A stretch of DNA of 61,042 bases from an uncultured Phycisphaerales bacterium (GCA_905480395.1 CAJQQE010000035.1:1-61042); one strand, 5' to 3'. Numbered from the stretch's first letter, positions 34,628-43,065 are shown. Program-made: numbers and translations. The notes: a model not told the origin generated them from the sequence alone.

Positions 34628-35068
34628 TCAGCAAGTAGCTTCGAGAACCACTGGCTTCTGAGCCTGATGAGGATGCTTGTCGCCGGCGTAGATCTTGAGG
34701 CGTGATTCCATGTCACGGCCGAGGCGGCCGGTCGGGATCATGCGAACGATTGCTTGCTTCACGAGTCGGGTGGGATCCCGTTCGAGAATTCGGCGATAGG
34801 TCTCGACTTTCTGTCCGCTCGGGTAGCCGCTGTAGCGACGGAGCGTCTTGTCATCGAGTTTGTTGCCGGTCATCACGATCTTCGACGCATTGAGGACGAT
34901 GACGAAGTCACCACTCAAGACGTGCGGGGTGTACTCGGGGCGATGCTTGCCCATGAGAATCGTGGCGATCTGCGTGGCGAAACGACCAAGGATCTTGCCC
35001 TCGGCATCAAAGAGATGCCAGCTGGCTTCGATTTCACCTGGTTTCGCGTGGTAGGTCTGGCGGGGCAT
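34628..35068 (-). CDS. rplM: 50S ribosomal protein uL13
   Basis: A 146-residue protein with the uL13 landmarks SWHLFDAEGKILGRFATQIA, HVLSGDFVIVLNASKIVMTG, RRYSGYPSGQK and AIVRMIPTGRLGRDM. The C-terminal LKIYAGDKHPHQAQKP is also standard. It is an early 50S assembly protein and usually forms an operon with rpsI, as here (rpsI starts 55 bases after it). The open frame begins at 35134, but the family start is the ATG at 35068 (MPRQTYHAKPG). Confidence 0.96.
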   Translation of the reverse strand: MPRQTYHAKPGEIEASWHLFDAEGKILGRFATQIATILMGKHRPEYTPHVLSGDFVIVLNASKIVMTGNKLDDKTLRRYSGYPSGQKVETYRRILERDPTRLVKQAIVRMIPTGRLGRDMESRLKIYAGDKHPHQAQKPVVLEATC

Positions 35069-35272
35069 GTCGGGGGCCCGTTCGGCTGAGTGGTGGCATG
35101 AACACGAAGAACACGAAGATGATCCAACGAACATAGGATCACGCCCGGAACGCGGGCACTCGGTCGGCTCCAGCTGAGGATCCGATCGAGAATCGCCAAG
35201 AATAGCCGTCCACCGTTCGCTGTCAAGGTCTCACCATGCCGATGAAGCCCAGACTCCTCTCGAAATCGACTC
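35069..35272. promoter_or_regulatory. Divergent region between rplM and the CPBP protease
   Basis: The 204 bases must carry the promoters of the ribosomal protein pair and of the CPBP gene. They contain the 9-bp duplication at 35100-35117. I see no confident -35/-10 boxes or a known ribosomal-protein leader structure. Confidence 0.35.
35100..35117. repeat. 9-bp tandem duplication upstream of rplM
   Basis: GAACACGAA occurs twice in tandem, 32 bases outside the rplM start, in non-coding DNA. Confidence 0.85.
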
Positions 35273-36727
35273 ATGAACAACCCATCAACCCCACCCCAAG
35301 ACGTCCCGGAATCAACCATGAAGAGCGTTGAAAAACAGGCTTCAAGTGGCCGATATAGCACTTTTGGCCTCATTTCAGCGTGGGTGGTCATCGTGCTGGC
35401 GATCGTACTCTGGACGAGCAAGAGCGTCTTTCTGGAGATGGCCCAAGACAGCAGCGAAATCTCGGAATCCGACCCGGAGTCGAATTCGATCCCGGACGGC
35501 CTTCTGATCTCGGTTCAGGACGAGTTGATCGGTCAGATCGCCTTTGGCGTCTTCTCCCTGACCGGCGATCCCAACTCCGTGCTTCAAGCGACGCCGATTC
35601 AATCGATTGGGCCGGCCGGAGAAATCTCCTACGCGATTCTGCTTGGTTCGATCTCAGGGCCAGAGGAAGGTCTCGCCGCGCTCTCGAAGATCACCCAGAC
35701 TGAGCAACCACTCTTCGAACTGCTCTTGCCCGCGGCCAAGGCGGCCCTTCAGGCCGCGGTGGATGGGACCCCAGTCGACGCGTCGACGTCTGCAATTTTG
35801 GAGGAGCGACTCGGCTGGTTCGGTCGACTCGCGACGGATCTTCCCGATTCGGCGGCGATGGCGGCCATGTCGGAGTCGAGTCAGACTTCGATGATGCTGC
35901 TGATCGCGTTCCTCTCGGTCTTTGCGATCGGCGGTCTGATTGGTGGCGCCGTCCTACTCGTGATGTTGGTCTTCAGTCTTCTTGGTCGACTTCCAAACCG
36001 GATCCGTCCGGTCGGCGCTCACGGCATTTACGCCGAGACCTTCGCGATCTGGCTCCTGCTCTTCTTTGTCCTGCAGATCTCCGTGGGTCTACTGATGCCC
36101 GCAGATGGACCGATGCTGCTTTCGAGCATCGGCATCTTCTTCCTGAGTCTCGCCGCGCTGGCTTGGCCGGTGGTGCGAGGCATTCCCTTCGCACAGGTGC
36201 GACAAGACATCGGATTGCACGGTGGGGGTGGCATCCGGGAGATTCCTTTTGGCATCCTCACCTGGATGATGGCGGTTCCGCTTCTGGCGGTCGGCGCATT
36301 GGTGACGTTAGGACTCTCGGTTCTGATTGAGAGCCTGACTGGTCAGGCGCCGACGCCCTCGCATCCGGCGCAACAGGCAGCCGTCGGCGCGGGCGCATGG
36401 AAGATCATCCAGCTTTATGTTCTCGCCTGTGTGGCCGCGCCAATCGTCGAAGAGACGATGTTTCGAGGCGTCTTCCTGACGCATCTCCGTGGTGCGATGA
36501 GCCGCTGGGCGACGCCGATCGCCATCACGCTTTCGGCGTTGATCTCCAGCGTGATCTTCGCGGCCATCCATCCGCAGGGGTTCGTCTTTATCCCGCCGCT
36601 GGCCGGCTTGGCGATCGGATTCTGCATTGCCAGGGAGCTCAGGGGGTCTTTGATCGCTCCGATGATCGCTCATGGGTTCAGCAACGCACTTGTGATGACA
36701 ATTAATGTGGTTCTGTTCGCCGGATGA
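35273..36727 (+). CDS. CPBP-family intramembrane metalloprotease
   Basis: An integral membrane protein with an N-terminal anchor (about 30-50), a long soluble domain facing the other side (about 55-195), and then seven or so hydrophobic helices. The C-terminal CPBP (Abi/CAAX protease-like) domain holds APIVEETMFRGVF with the Glu pair at 393-394 and Arg at 398, IFAAIHPQG (His 433) and AHGFSNALV (His 467, Asn 471). All proposed metal and catalytic residues are present, so it is probably active. Family functions include bacteriocin immunity and peptide processing. The large N-terminal extension is not typical, and no partner gene is evident. Confidence 0.88.
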   Translation: MNNPSTPPQDVPESTMKSVEKQASSGRYSTFGLISAWVVIVLAIVLWTSKSVFLEMAQDSSEISESDPESNSIPDGLLISVQDELIGQIAFGVFSLTGDPNSVLQATPIQSIGPAGEISYAILLGSISGPEEGLAALSKITQTEQPLFELLLPAAKAALQAAVDGTPVDASTSAILEERLGWFGRLATDLPDSAAMAAMSESSQTSMMLLIAFLSVFAIGGLIGGAVLLVMLVFSLLGRLPNRIRPVGAHGIYAETFAIWLLLFFVLQISVGLLMPADGPMLLSSIGIFFLSLAALAWPVVRGIPFAQVRQDIGLHGGGGIREIPFGILTWMMAVPLLAVGALVTLGLSVLIESLTGQAPTPSHPAQQAAVGAGAWKIIQLYVLACVAAPIVEETMFRGVFLTHLRGAMSRWATPIAITLSALISSVIFAAIHPQGFVFIPPLAGLAIGFCIARELRGSLIAPMIAHGFSNALVMTINVVLFAG

Positions 36728-36818
36728 GTGGGGGCGATCTCAGACGGGGGTGTTACCATTGGTGGACTCTCCGAGCGAGAAGTTTTCCGCGGCAAACTCA
36801 GGACATGGGGCTCGACTC

Positions 36819-36854
36819 ATGCAAATCATGCAAATCATGCAAATGATGCCAATG
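36819..36854. repeat. 9-bp tandem repeat, 4 units, each with an ATG
   Basis: Units are ATGCAAATC, ATGCAAATC, ATGCAAATG and ATGCCAATG, followed by ATGAAG. Each unit is three codons and begins with a potential start codon in the frame of the following exported-protein gene. Confidence 0.92.
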
Positions 36855-37817
36855 ATGAAGACAGCACGAGCGTCATCCCAGAACCACGGGCTTCCGACGA
36901 TCCTCTTCGTCAGCGTGATCCTGCTATCCGCGATTTCGATCAGGGCGACGGCCTCCCCCATCGTCGACGACAAGGGCCACGGGCAGGTGATTGATCGAAC
37001 CGGCATCGACTTCCACCCCGAGCACCATGGGAAGTTGGATCCAATCCTCTTCTTTCAGCGACTCGCGGAACGCTACCGAGCGATCGATGGGTACGTCGAG
37101 GAGACCGAGGTCGAGCAAGTCATCAACGATCCGGCGACCGACGATCCGCCGATCCGAACCCGCACCAGAGTTCGGGCAGAAGTCTCCAACGCGAATCTCC
37201 GCGTGGAGCGCCCCGGCGTCCTCGATGATTTTGCCAGAGCCCTGATTCCTCCGGCAGCGGGCGCTGCCGAACGTGATCTCTGGCTGCTGCCGCACCTCCG
37301 TCTGAGATTCAGTGGGGCACCGCTCGCGCAATTTCGGAAGACTGGCAAGTCGGGATTTCGAGCGGCCGAAGCGGATCGCGTGATGGTGGAGGATCGAGAG
37401 ATGGTCCGCGTCCAACTTCGCTCGGGCGGTGAAGGGAAGTCCGGATTCTCTGATGCGACTTTTAGCCTTTTCGTTGATCCCGAGCGAATGCTCGTGGAAC
37501 GAGTGGAAGGCGAGGAATGGCTTCCGGGCGGGATCAGGCAGCAGACCACGCTTCGCATCGAATCGATGCAACTTCGGGATGACCAATACGTCGCCGAACC
37601 GCTTCCAGAACCGGCTCCCGAATCTCGTGAGCCCTCAGATCTGGGGCGGCCGATGAGCCTCGACACGGTCTCGCCTCCGTCCCTTGAAGAGGGCGATCAG
37701 TCGTCCGATGAATCGGCGGACGTGCCCAAAGGCCGCATCGAACCATCACCACTACCCACGGAGCCGATTTCACCCGCTCTGCCCGGTATTCCCCAGACGA
37801 TCAGTCTCGGCGGTTGA
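36819..37817 (+). CDS. Exported protein of unknown function with repeat-generated start
   Basis: The mature protein (about 300 residues) follows a signal peptide near LPTILFVSVILLSAISIRATA. The middle (about 70-250) has alternating strands, such as YRAIDGYVEETEVEQV and FSLFVDPERMLVERVEG, reminiscent of LolA-like or DUF1571-type beta barrels that bind lipid, but this is only a resemblance. The C-terminal 80 residues are Pro/Ser/Glu rich and probably disordered. Its N-terminus sits in a 9-bp array that supplies in-frame ATGs at 36819, 36828, 36837, 36846, 36852 and 36855. The last, MKTARASS, gives the most normal signal peptide, so 36855 is a real alternative start. Confidence 0.65.
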   Translation: MQIMQIMQMMPMMKTARASSQNHGLPTILFVSVILLSAISIRATASPIVDDKGHGQVIDRTGIDFHPEHHGKLDPILFFQRLAERYRAIDGYVEETEVEQVINDPATDDPPIRTRTRVRAEVSNANLRVERPGVLDDFARALIPPAAGAAERDLWLLPHLRLRFSGAPLAQFRKTGKSGFRAAEADRVMVEDREMVRVQLRSGGEGKSGFSDATFSLFVDPERMLVERVEGEEWLPGGIRQQTTLRIESMQLRDDQYVAEPLPEPAPESREPSDLGRPMSLDTVSPPSLEEGDQSSDESADVPKGRIEPSPLPTEPISPALPGIPQTISLGG

Positions 37818-38014
37818 GTGGTGTTGAGCCCTGCCGGCGAAGGCTGGCCTCGTGATGGCCATGAGTTTCAAAGCCTCGAAGCCGTTCGCTCTTCAAGATA
37901 CCGTTGTGATTTTGGTTCCAAGATGACGCCGACTGCGGGCCTCGTCGGTTGGGCTGGTCGTCCGGCATCCTGTTTCGGTCGCGTCGGGTGGGATCGCTGA
38001 TCGCCGTGAAACAT

Positions 38015-38671
38015 CTACTGGAGTTCGACCGTCCAATAGGCCTCGTCCATGAACGCCTTCCAGGATTCGTACTTGCCGCTTCCCAGTCGCACCGTGATGG
38101 CAGGATTCCGGCTCGGCCGGATTGGTTTTCGCACCAAGCGCATGCCGGCCTGGACCGGGGTTCGTCCGCCCTTGCGGGCATTGCATCGGACACAGGCGCA
38201 CACGAGATTTGTCCAACTGTTCTCGCCACCCTGGACTCGGGGCATCACGTGGTCGAGTGTGAGCTCACGCGTCGAGAAGGATCGTCCGCAGTACTGGCAG
38301 CGGCTCCCATCACGCGCATAAATGTTTCTTCGGTTGAGTTTGACCGTTCGCTGTGGACGTTTGTCGTAGTCGAAGAGCCGGATGATCTTGGGAACCGCCA
38401 GCGTCACTCGGGTGGTTCGAACCCACTCGTGATGATCGGGCTCGAACTCGTGTTGTAGTTCTGCAATGTCGGCCCACGTCTCGAAGTCATAATTTCGGTA
38501 GTGGCCATTCTCAACCGCGATCACTTCCGCGATGTTCTTGATCAGAAGTGTGAAGGCCCGGCGAGCGTCCACGACGCGAATCGCGGAGTACATCCGGTTG
38601 AGGACGAGTACTTTGGCATCAAGTCCGGCATCGAGTCCGGGGTTGATTCCTGCATCTAGGGCCATCGTCAT
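38015..38671 (-). CDS. HNH endonuclease domain protein
   Basis: A 218-residue protein with an HNH nuclease fold in its second half. Zinc-binding CQYC is at 125-128, the catalytic Asp-His is in LTLDHVMP at 140-141, and the second Cys pair and Asn are in LVCACVRCNARKGGR at 157-170. The first 100 residues (VLVLNRMYSAIRVVDARRAF) match a widespread housekeeping HNH family often seen in planctomycetes and deltaproteobacteria, so it need not be a mobile or defence nuclease. The start ATG at 38671 has GGAGGAG seven bases upstream. A 12-bp imperfect repeat near the N-terminus gives DAGINPGLDAGLDAK. The convergent neighbour is an exported protein. Confidence 0.88.
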   Translation of the reverse strand: MTMALDAGINPGLDAGLDAKVLVLNRMYSAIRVVDARRAFTLLIKNIAEVIAVENGHYRNYDFETWADIAELQHEFEPDHHEWVRTTRVTLAVPKIIRLFDYDKRPQRTVKLNRRNIYARDGSRCQYCGRSFSTRELTLDHVMPRVQGGENSWTNLVCACVRCNARKGGRTPVQAGMRLVRKPIRPSRNPAITVRLGSGKYESWKAFMDEAYWTVELQ

Positions 38672-38893
38672 CCTGACGCTCCTCCGATCCGGGCTCGAAT
38701 CTGACGGTGCATGCCGTCCATTCAAGGTCCGTGGGGGCCGTCGCGGTTTCGCCGCGACAATTGAACAGGGGAAAAAACCGGCTCCGCCGACTTTTTAATA
38801 ATACCCCACTCCGGTGGCCAAGGGCCAGAACGATGTCCAAGCAGACTTAGGATGCGATGGAACGGTGCCTTGAAGCACGACTCGGTCGTTGTT

Positions 38894-39460
38894 TCAGGAC
38901 CTCGCGCGATGGCAGCCAACGAGATGGTCGTCGATCAAACCCATGGACTGCATGAAGGCGTGGGCGGAGACTGGGCCGATGAAGCGGAAGCCTCGAGCCT
39001 TGAGTGCCTTCGCGAGTCGCCGGCTTTCCACCGTCTCGGTGGCGAGGTCGCTGGGGGTGGCGGGGCGATCTCGCCGGGCCTTGGCAGGGGGCGCGAATGA
39101 CCAGATGAAGGTGGAGAATGTCCCGAGATCGTCGAATTCCTTGATCACGGCGCGAGCATTGCCGCAGACGGCTTCGATTTTGCCTCGGTGCCGGATGACG
39201 CCTGGGCGATCGAGCACCGCAAGCCGGTCCTCATCGGTCCACGTCGCCAGCTGTGCGGGTTCGAATCCGTCGAAGGCAATGCGAAGATCATCGCGCCGGC
39301 GGAGGATCGTGATCCAGCTCAATCCTGCCTGCATCCCCTCGAGGCAGAGCTTCTCGAAGAGGGCCCGACCGTTCCGTTCGGGCACGCCCCATTCTTCGTC
39401 GTGATAGCGGCAGTAGAGGGGGTCGTTGCCGCACCACGGACATCGCACCGGATCTGGCAC
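38894..39460 (-). CDS. tag: DNA-3-methyladenine glycosylase I
   Basis: Tag removes 3-methyladenine from alkylated DNA. It has RCPWCGNDPLYCRYHDEEWGVP at the N-terminus (checked in parts: zinc Cys and His), AGLSWITILRRR, PGVIRHRGKIEAV and the C-terminal DHLVGCHR zinc half-site. The frame is open to a TTG at 39490, but a GTG at 39460 gives 188 residues, the same as E. coli Tag (187), and begins MPDPVRCPW, five bases after the stop of the preceding gene. I prefer that start. It is probably co-transcribed with the unknown protein upstream. Confidence 0.94.
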   Translation of the reverse strand: MPDPVRCPWCGNDPLYCRYHDEEWGVPERNGRALFEKLCLEGMQAGLSWITILRRRDDLRIAFDGFEPAQLATWTDEDRLAVLDRPGVIRHRGKIEAVCGNARAVIKEFDDLGTFSTFIWSFAPPAKARRDRPATPSDLATETVESRRLAKALKARGFRFIGPVSAHAFMQSMGLIDDHLVGCHRARS

Positions 39461-39465
39461 CCCGC

Positions 39466-40173
39466 TCAACGGAAGTCGCCGTGTCGCCAACTGGTCACCG
39501 TGGCGAGGTCGCGGGCCGCGACCACCACCGGCGTCGACGCCGGGAGTCTGGTGTTGATCGCGTCCATGATGAGTTCGGCAGGCAGGACGCCGTCCCCGAG
39601 GGGAGTGGCGACCATCGACTCGTCATCTTCAGGGTCGCCATTGGCCGCGGCGGCCGCATCAGTGAGAAGCAGAAGATCAGCGCGAGGAACCATCGACTCG
39701 AGGATTCGGATGAAGTGATCCTCCGCATCCGCCAGCATCGAGGGGAGCAGGAGGTCCACGGGGGCGAGTGCGAGTCCGAACGGTTCGCCTTCGCGCCGGC
39801 GGAGGAAGTCCAGCGTTCCTTGGGGGTCACTCAGCACGTGGCGGGCATGGGGCCGGAAGCAGAGTCGGTTGCCCGACGCCGAGAGCGGTTCGCGAATCGC
39901 ATCGCAGAAGGACTCAAATTTTTCGTGTCCGACCGACATCCAGGTGCGCGGGTCATCACCGAAGAGCTCGTCGGCCAGGGTGCCGCTCCACGCCACCAGC
40001 AGGTCGCCGGGAAGATCAACAAGGCCAAACCAATCGTCGGCGAGGGGATTTCCGGGCAGGATCGAGGCGATGGCCTCGCCGGGAGTTCCGTGCGGGACGA
40101 TCAGATCGCAGACCGCATCGGGGATGCCGATTGACCGGGCGGTGGTGGTATCAAGGGTGGTGCACAGGCGCAT
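39466..40173 (-). CDS. Unknown protein, TIM-barrel-like fragments
   Basis: A 235-residue soluble protein starting at the ATG at 40173, with GGGAG about eight bases upstream. I do not recognise the family. Segments such as WFGLVDLPGDLLVAWSG and GLALAPVDLLLPSMLADAEDHFIRIL resemble the strand-helix turns of sugar-phosphate isomerase (xylose-isomerase-like) TIM barrels, where a strand ends in a substrate-binding Asp, but the length is short for a full barrel and no metal-ligand set is evident. It is followed at five bases by tag. Alanine, Leu and acidic residues dominate; no signal peptide. Confidence 0.55.
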   Translation of the reverse strand: MRLCTTLDTTTARSIGIPDAVCDLIVPHGTPGEAIASILPGNPLADDWFGLVDLPGDLLVAWSGTLADELFGDDPRTWMSVGHEKFESFCDAIREPLSASGNRLCFRPHARHVLSDPQGTLDFLRRREGEPFGLALAPVDLLLPSMLADAEDHFIRILESMVPRADLLLLTDAAAAANGDPEDDESMVATPLGDGVLPAELIMDAINTRLPASTPVVVAARDLATVTSWRHGDFR

Positions 40174-40251
40174 CGGCGATCTCCCAATCAATGGAGGGGA
40201 CGTGATTGGATCGGCGTGATGACCACCGGCACGTCGAAACGGGATCGCCGG

Positions 40252-40614
40252 TCAGCGGCCTCGATAGACGCACGAACTCGAACAGGTCTCGCGAATCCGT
40301 ACTTCGCTGAGCAGTGGTAGTTCGGGTGCAATCCGCCGCCAGATCCATCGGGCCAGCATCTCGCTGGTCGGATTCTCAAGCCCTTCGATTTCGTTCAGGC
40401 ATCGATGGTCGAGTGCCTCTTCGATCGGCTTGATGGCGGCCTTGATCGTGCCAAAGTCCATCAGATAGCCGGACTCCTCGGGCACCTCTCCCTCGACGAC
40501 GATTTCGACGTGAAAGGAGTGCCCGTGGAGCCGGCGACACTTATGGTCTTCAGGAAACGTCGGCAGCCAGTGGGCTGCTTCGAATCCAAACGACTTGCTC
40601 AGCGAGACCTGCAT
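40252..40614 (-). CDS. queD: 6-carboxy-5,6,7,8-tetrahydropterin synthase QueD
   Basis: QueD turns 7,8-dihydroneopterin triphosphate into 6-carboxytetrahydropterin for queuosine and other deazapurines. Zinc ligands are His15 (FEAAHWLP) and His30 and His32 (RLHGHSF); the catalytic Cys is residue 26 in HKCRRLHGH. The Asp69-His70 pair (EALDHRCLNE) and Glu109 (IRETCSSSC) complete the site. The 120-residue length is normal. The start ATG at 40614 is 13 bases past the rplS stop, so it belongs to the rpsP-trmD-rplS transcript. The rest of the queuosine genes are elsewhere. The eukaryotic-type PTP synthase is a less likely alternative. Confidence 0.92.
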   Translation of the reverse strand: MQVSLSKSFGFEAAHWLPTFPEDHKCRRLHGHSFHVEIVVEGEVPEESGYLMDFGTIKAAIKPIEEALDHRCLNEIEGLENPTSEMLARWIWRRIAPELPLLSEVRIRETCSSSCVYRGR

Positions 40615-40627
40615 GAGTAAAAGGCGA

Positions 40628-41011
40628 TCAGCCTTCGTTGACCCACTTGAGGCCGCGGCGGCGGTCGCGAAGACGGCGAGCCTTACCGATGCGATCTCGG
40701 AGGAAGTAGAGCTTGGCACGACGGGCGTCACCATGTCGAACCACTTCGATCTTGGCGATACGGGGGCTGTGCATGGGGAAGATGCGTTCCACGCCCTCGT
40801 TCGCGACGATGCGTCGGACGGTGATGGTGCGGTTGACCCCACGACCCTTCACGCCGATCAACACGCCCTGAAAGATCTGGACGCGTTCCTTTTCGCCTTC
40901 GACAATGAGATAGTGGACGTCGATGGTGTCACCCACGGAAAATTCCGGGAAGGTGTCCTTCGGCTTCAACTGGTCGGCTACGACTGATTCAACAAATTCT
41001 GTGCGATTCAT
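40628..41011 (-). CDS. rplS: 50S ribosomal protein bL19
   Basis: A 127-residue bL19 with the family pattern FSVGDTIDVHYLIVEGEKER, VQIFQGVLIGVKGRG, TITVRRIVANEGVERIFPMHSP and a basic tail LYFLRDRIGKARRLRDRR. It lies at the 30S-50S interface. The ATG overlaps the trmD stop (ATGA). The tail is about ten residues longer than in E. coli. Located between trmD and queD in one minus-strand run. Confidence 0.96.
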   Translation of the reverse strand: MNRTEFVESVVADQLKPKDTFPEFSVGDTIDVHYLIVEGEKERVQIFQGVLIGVKGRGVNRTITVRRIVANEGVERIFPMHSPRIAKIEVVRHGDARRAKLYFLRDRIGKARRLRDRRRGLKWVNEG

Positions 41012-41814
41012 GATTCCGAATCTCCCGGGCCGTCGCCCGTTTGTTCCCCTTGAGCGGGAATTCCGCCGTCGGGTTGCCGCGACTTGGAACGGTCTCTGCC
41101 GTCCAGGGGTCGCGGTGTTTGGTCAAGAAGGTCAGGGCGCCGCCGTTGCGTACGCTCGACCGATTGTTTACGTCGCCAGTCAGCGATCGCACCGTGATCG
41201 CCGCTGAGCAGCACATCGGGAACTTCCCGATCGTGCCAAGTGCGGGGCCGGGTGAAGTGCGGGCAGTCCAGAAGCGGACGGCCCGAGTCATCCCGGGTGG
41301 AGAACGAGTCTTCGGCTGCGGAATTCGCATGCCCGAGAACCCCTGGAAGCAGTCGAACGAGGGCGTCGATCAGCACCATCGCCGGCAGTTCACCGCCGGA
41401 GACGACGTAGTCGCCGATCGAGATCTCAAGCGGATTGAGTTCATCAATCACCCGCTCGTCGATCCCCTCGTAGTGTCCGGCGATGAGGAGGAGGCGGGGC
41501 TCGGTCGCCAACTCCTCGACCCGAGCCTGGGTCAATGGCTCGCCCTGTGGTGTCAACAGCACTCGACGGGCGGGCGATGTCTCCATCGCCTCGACCGCGT
41601 GTACCGCATCACACAAGGGTTCGCACATCATCACCATGCCAGGGCCTCCGCCAAACGGTCGATCATCTACCGTGCGATGCTTGTCCTTGGTCCAGTCGCG
41701 AAGATCGTGAAGTTGATACTCCACGGCTCCGGAGGCTGTTGCTCTTCCCGGCATGCTGGTCGCGAGAACTTCGCGGAACATGTCGGGAAAGAGCGTTAGG
41801 ACGTCGATGCGCAT
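41008..41814 (-). CDS. trmD: tRNA (guanine-N1)-methyltransferase TrmD
   Basis: TrmD methylates G37 of tRNAs and prevents +1 frameshifting. The SPOUT knot motifs are LLIAGHYEGIDERV and EISIGDYVVSGGELPAMVLIDALVRLLPGVLG (seen in parts), and the N-terminus MRIDVLTLFPDMF is typical, as is DDRPFGGGPGMVM. At 268 residues it has a slightly extended, charged C-terminus (SRQPDGGIPAQGEQTG). The gene follows rpsP at 42 bases and overlaps rplS. The expected rimM gene between rpsP and trmD is missing. Confidence 0.96.
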   Translation of the reverse strand: MRIDVLTLFPDMFREVLATSMPGRATASGAVEYQLHDLRDWTKDKHRTVDDRPFGGGPGMVMMCEPLCDAVHAVEAMETSPARRVLLTPQGEPLTQARVEELATEPRLLLIAGHYEGIDERVIDELNPLEISIGDYVVSGGELPAMVLIDALVRLLPGVLGHANSAAEDSFSTRDDSGRPLLDCPHFTRPRTWHDREVPDVLLSGDHGAIADWRRKQSVERTQRRRPDLLDQTPRPLDGRDRSKSRQPDGGIPAQGEQTGDGPGDSES

Positions 41815-41855
41815 CGGAATCCGATCAACGTTGCTTCACCGCAACCGAGGAGCAA

Positions 41856-42173
41856 TCACTCCGCGGCCGACTCCATGGAAACCGGCCGGTCCGAGTCGAT
41901 GAGCGCCGTGTGATGCGGGCCCGGCTTCGGATCAATGCCGTTCTTCTTCAATAGTGCCGCGACTGTTTCGCTGGGCTGAGCGCCGACCGAAAGCCAGTAG
42001 TGGATGCGACCGGCCTTGAGGTTGATGGTCTTTTCCGGATCAGTGGTGATCGGATCGAACCAACCCAGAGCTTCGATGACTCGGCCATCACGGGGGGAAC
42101 GTTTGTCCATCGCACCGATGCGATAGAACGGACGGCGGATGCGACCCATCCGCTTCATGCGCAGAACAACCAT
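41856..42173 (-). CDS. rpsP: 30S ribosomal protein bS16
   Basis: A 105-residue bS16 starting at the ATG at 42173 with GAGGA eight bases upstream. The family core MKRMGRIRRPFYRIGAMDKRSPRDGR, ALGWFDPI, INLKAGRIHYWLSVGAQPSETV is clear (read in parts), and the acidic tail is longer than in E. coli. The upstream open frame (to 42320) does not match the family. First gene of the rpsP-trmD-rplS-queD run. Confidence 0.95.
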   Translation of the reverse strand: MVVLRMKRMGRIRRPFYRIGAMDKRSPRDGRVIEALGWFDPITTDPEKTINLKAGRIHYWLSVGAQPSETVAALLKKNGIDPKPGPHHTALIDSDRPVSMESAAE

Positions 42174-42378
42174 GAGAGGTATCCTCGCTGGCGTGGTCCT
42201 CGTCTCCCCCGCATCACATGATGCGAGTGGTTGGAGATCGGGCGACTCGTTGGGAACCCGGACGGGTCTCGTGCGAGGCGGCCTTTGGCCCACGGGGGCG
42301 AATCGGAGATTGTAGGGCAATCGGTGGCGAGGTCAATGCACGGGGGCGAATTGCCCATTTGGGCACTGAATCGACCAA

Positions 42379-43065
42379 TCAGCCTCCGCCCATGATGATG
42401 CCTTGGACAAGGCCGACCCAAAGGAGGGCCACATTGTCGATTGACCGATAGGCCACCTGACCCATTGGCGTGATCCAGAACACGATCACGAAGAATGCCA
42501 GTCCGAACATCGACGCGTTGGGATGGAGGAGGAGCCGGGCGTATCCGCTGGAGAACGACCCGAGAATCCGTGAGCCATCCAACGGTGGGATCGGAATCAG
42601 GTTGAGGGCCAGAAGCACGAGATTCAACCAGCCCCCGGTGTAACAAAACTCGAAGGCGCGGGCCCCCCAAGATGGGGGATTTTCGCTGCCCAGCACGCTC
42701 CCACTGATGATGCCAGCGGCGGTGAGCAGAATGACCGCGAGCACCAGGTTCACCGCCGGCCCGGCGACCGCCACGATCGCATCGCCCCAGCGTCGATGAC
42801 GGAAGTTGCTGGGCGTGACCGGCATCAGCCCCCAGGCAAATCCGATGAGCAGGAAGGCAATGATGCTGGTGCTTCCCATGTGGACGAGGGGATTGATCGT
42901 CATGCGGCCGAGCCGTCGAGGCGTGTCATCGCCCTCCCACAACGCCGCCCAGCCGTGGCCGAGCTCGTGGAGGCTAATCGACACGATCACCCAGAAAATC
43001 CAAGACGCAAGTTGAACGACCTGGCCTTGTTGCCACAGGTCTGCGATCCACCATCCGCTGGTCAT
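42379..43065 (-). CDS. M50-family site-2 protease (rhomboid-independent, membrane)
   Basis: An integral membrane zinc metalloprotease of MEROPS M50. The zinc motif HELGH is at residues 33-37 in a membrane segment (SISLHELGHGWA), and the second-site LNLIPIPPLDGSRI supplies the third ligand Asp. Four to five more hydrophobic helices are visible. There are no PDZ or CBS domains, so it is the minimal S2P type (228 residues) and its substrate is unknown; family members cut membrane-anchored regulators such as anti-sigma factors. It overlaps moaC by four bases. Confidence 0.92.
   Translation of the reverse strand: MTSGWWIADLWQQGQVVQLASWIFWVIVSISLHELGHGWAALWEGDDTPRRLGRMTINPLVHMGSTSIIAFLLIGFAWGLMPVTPSNFRHRRWGDAIVAVAGPAVNLVLAVILLTAAGIISGSVLGSENPPSWGARAFEFCYTGGWLNLVLLALNLIPIPPLDGSRILGSFSSGYARLLLHPNASMFGLAFFVIVFWITPMGQVAYRSIDNVALLWVGLVQGIIMGGG

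Noticed and set aside
38608-38640. 12-bp imperfect repeat in the HNH gene as a member of the 9-bp set
   Set aside because: The unit is 12 bases and degenerate, so I did not count it with the 9-bp arrays.
38015-38671. HNH nuclease as a sign of a mobile element or defence island
   Set aside because: The flanks are ordinary housekeeping genes, there are no repeats or recombinase genes, and this HNH family is widespread as a single chromosomal gene.
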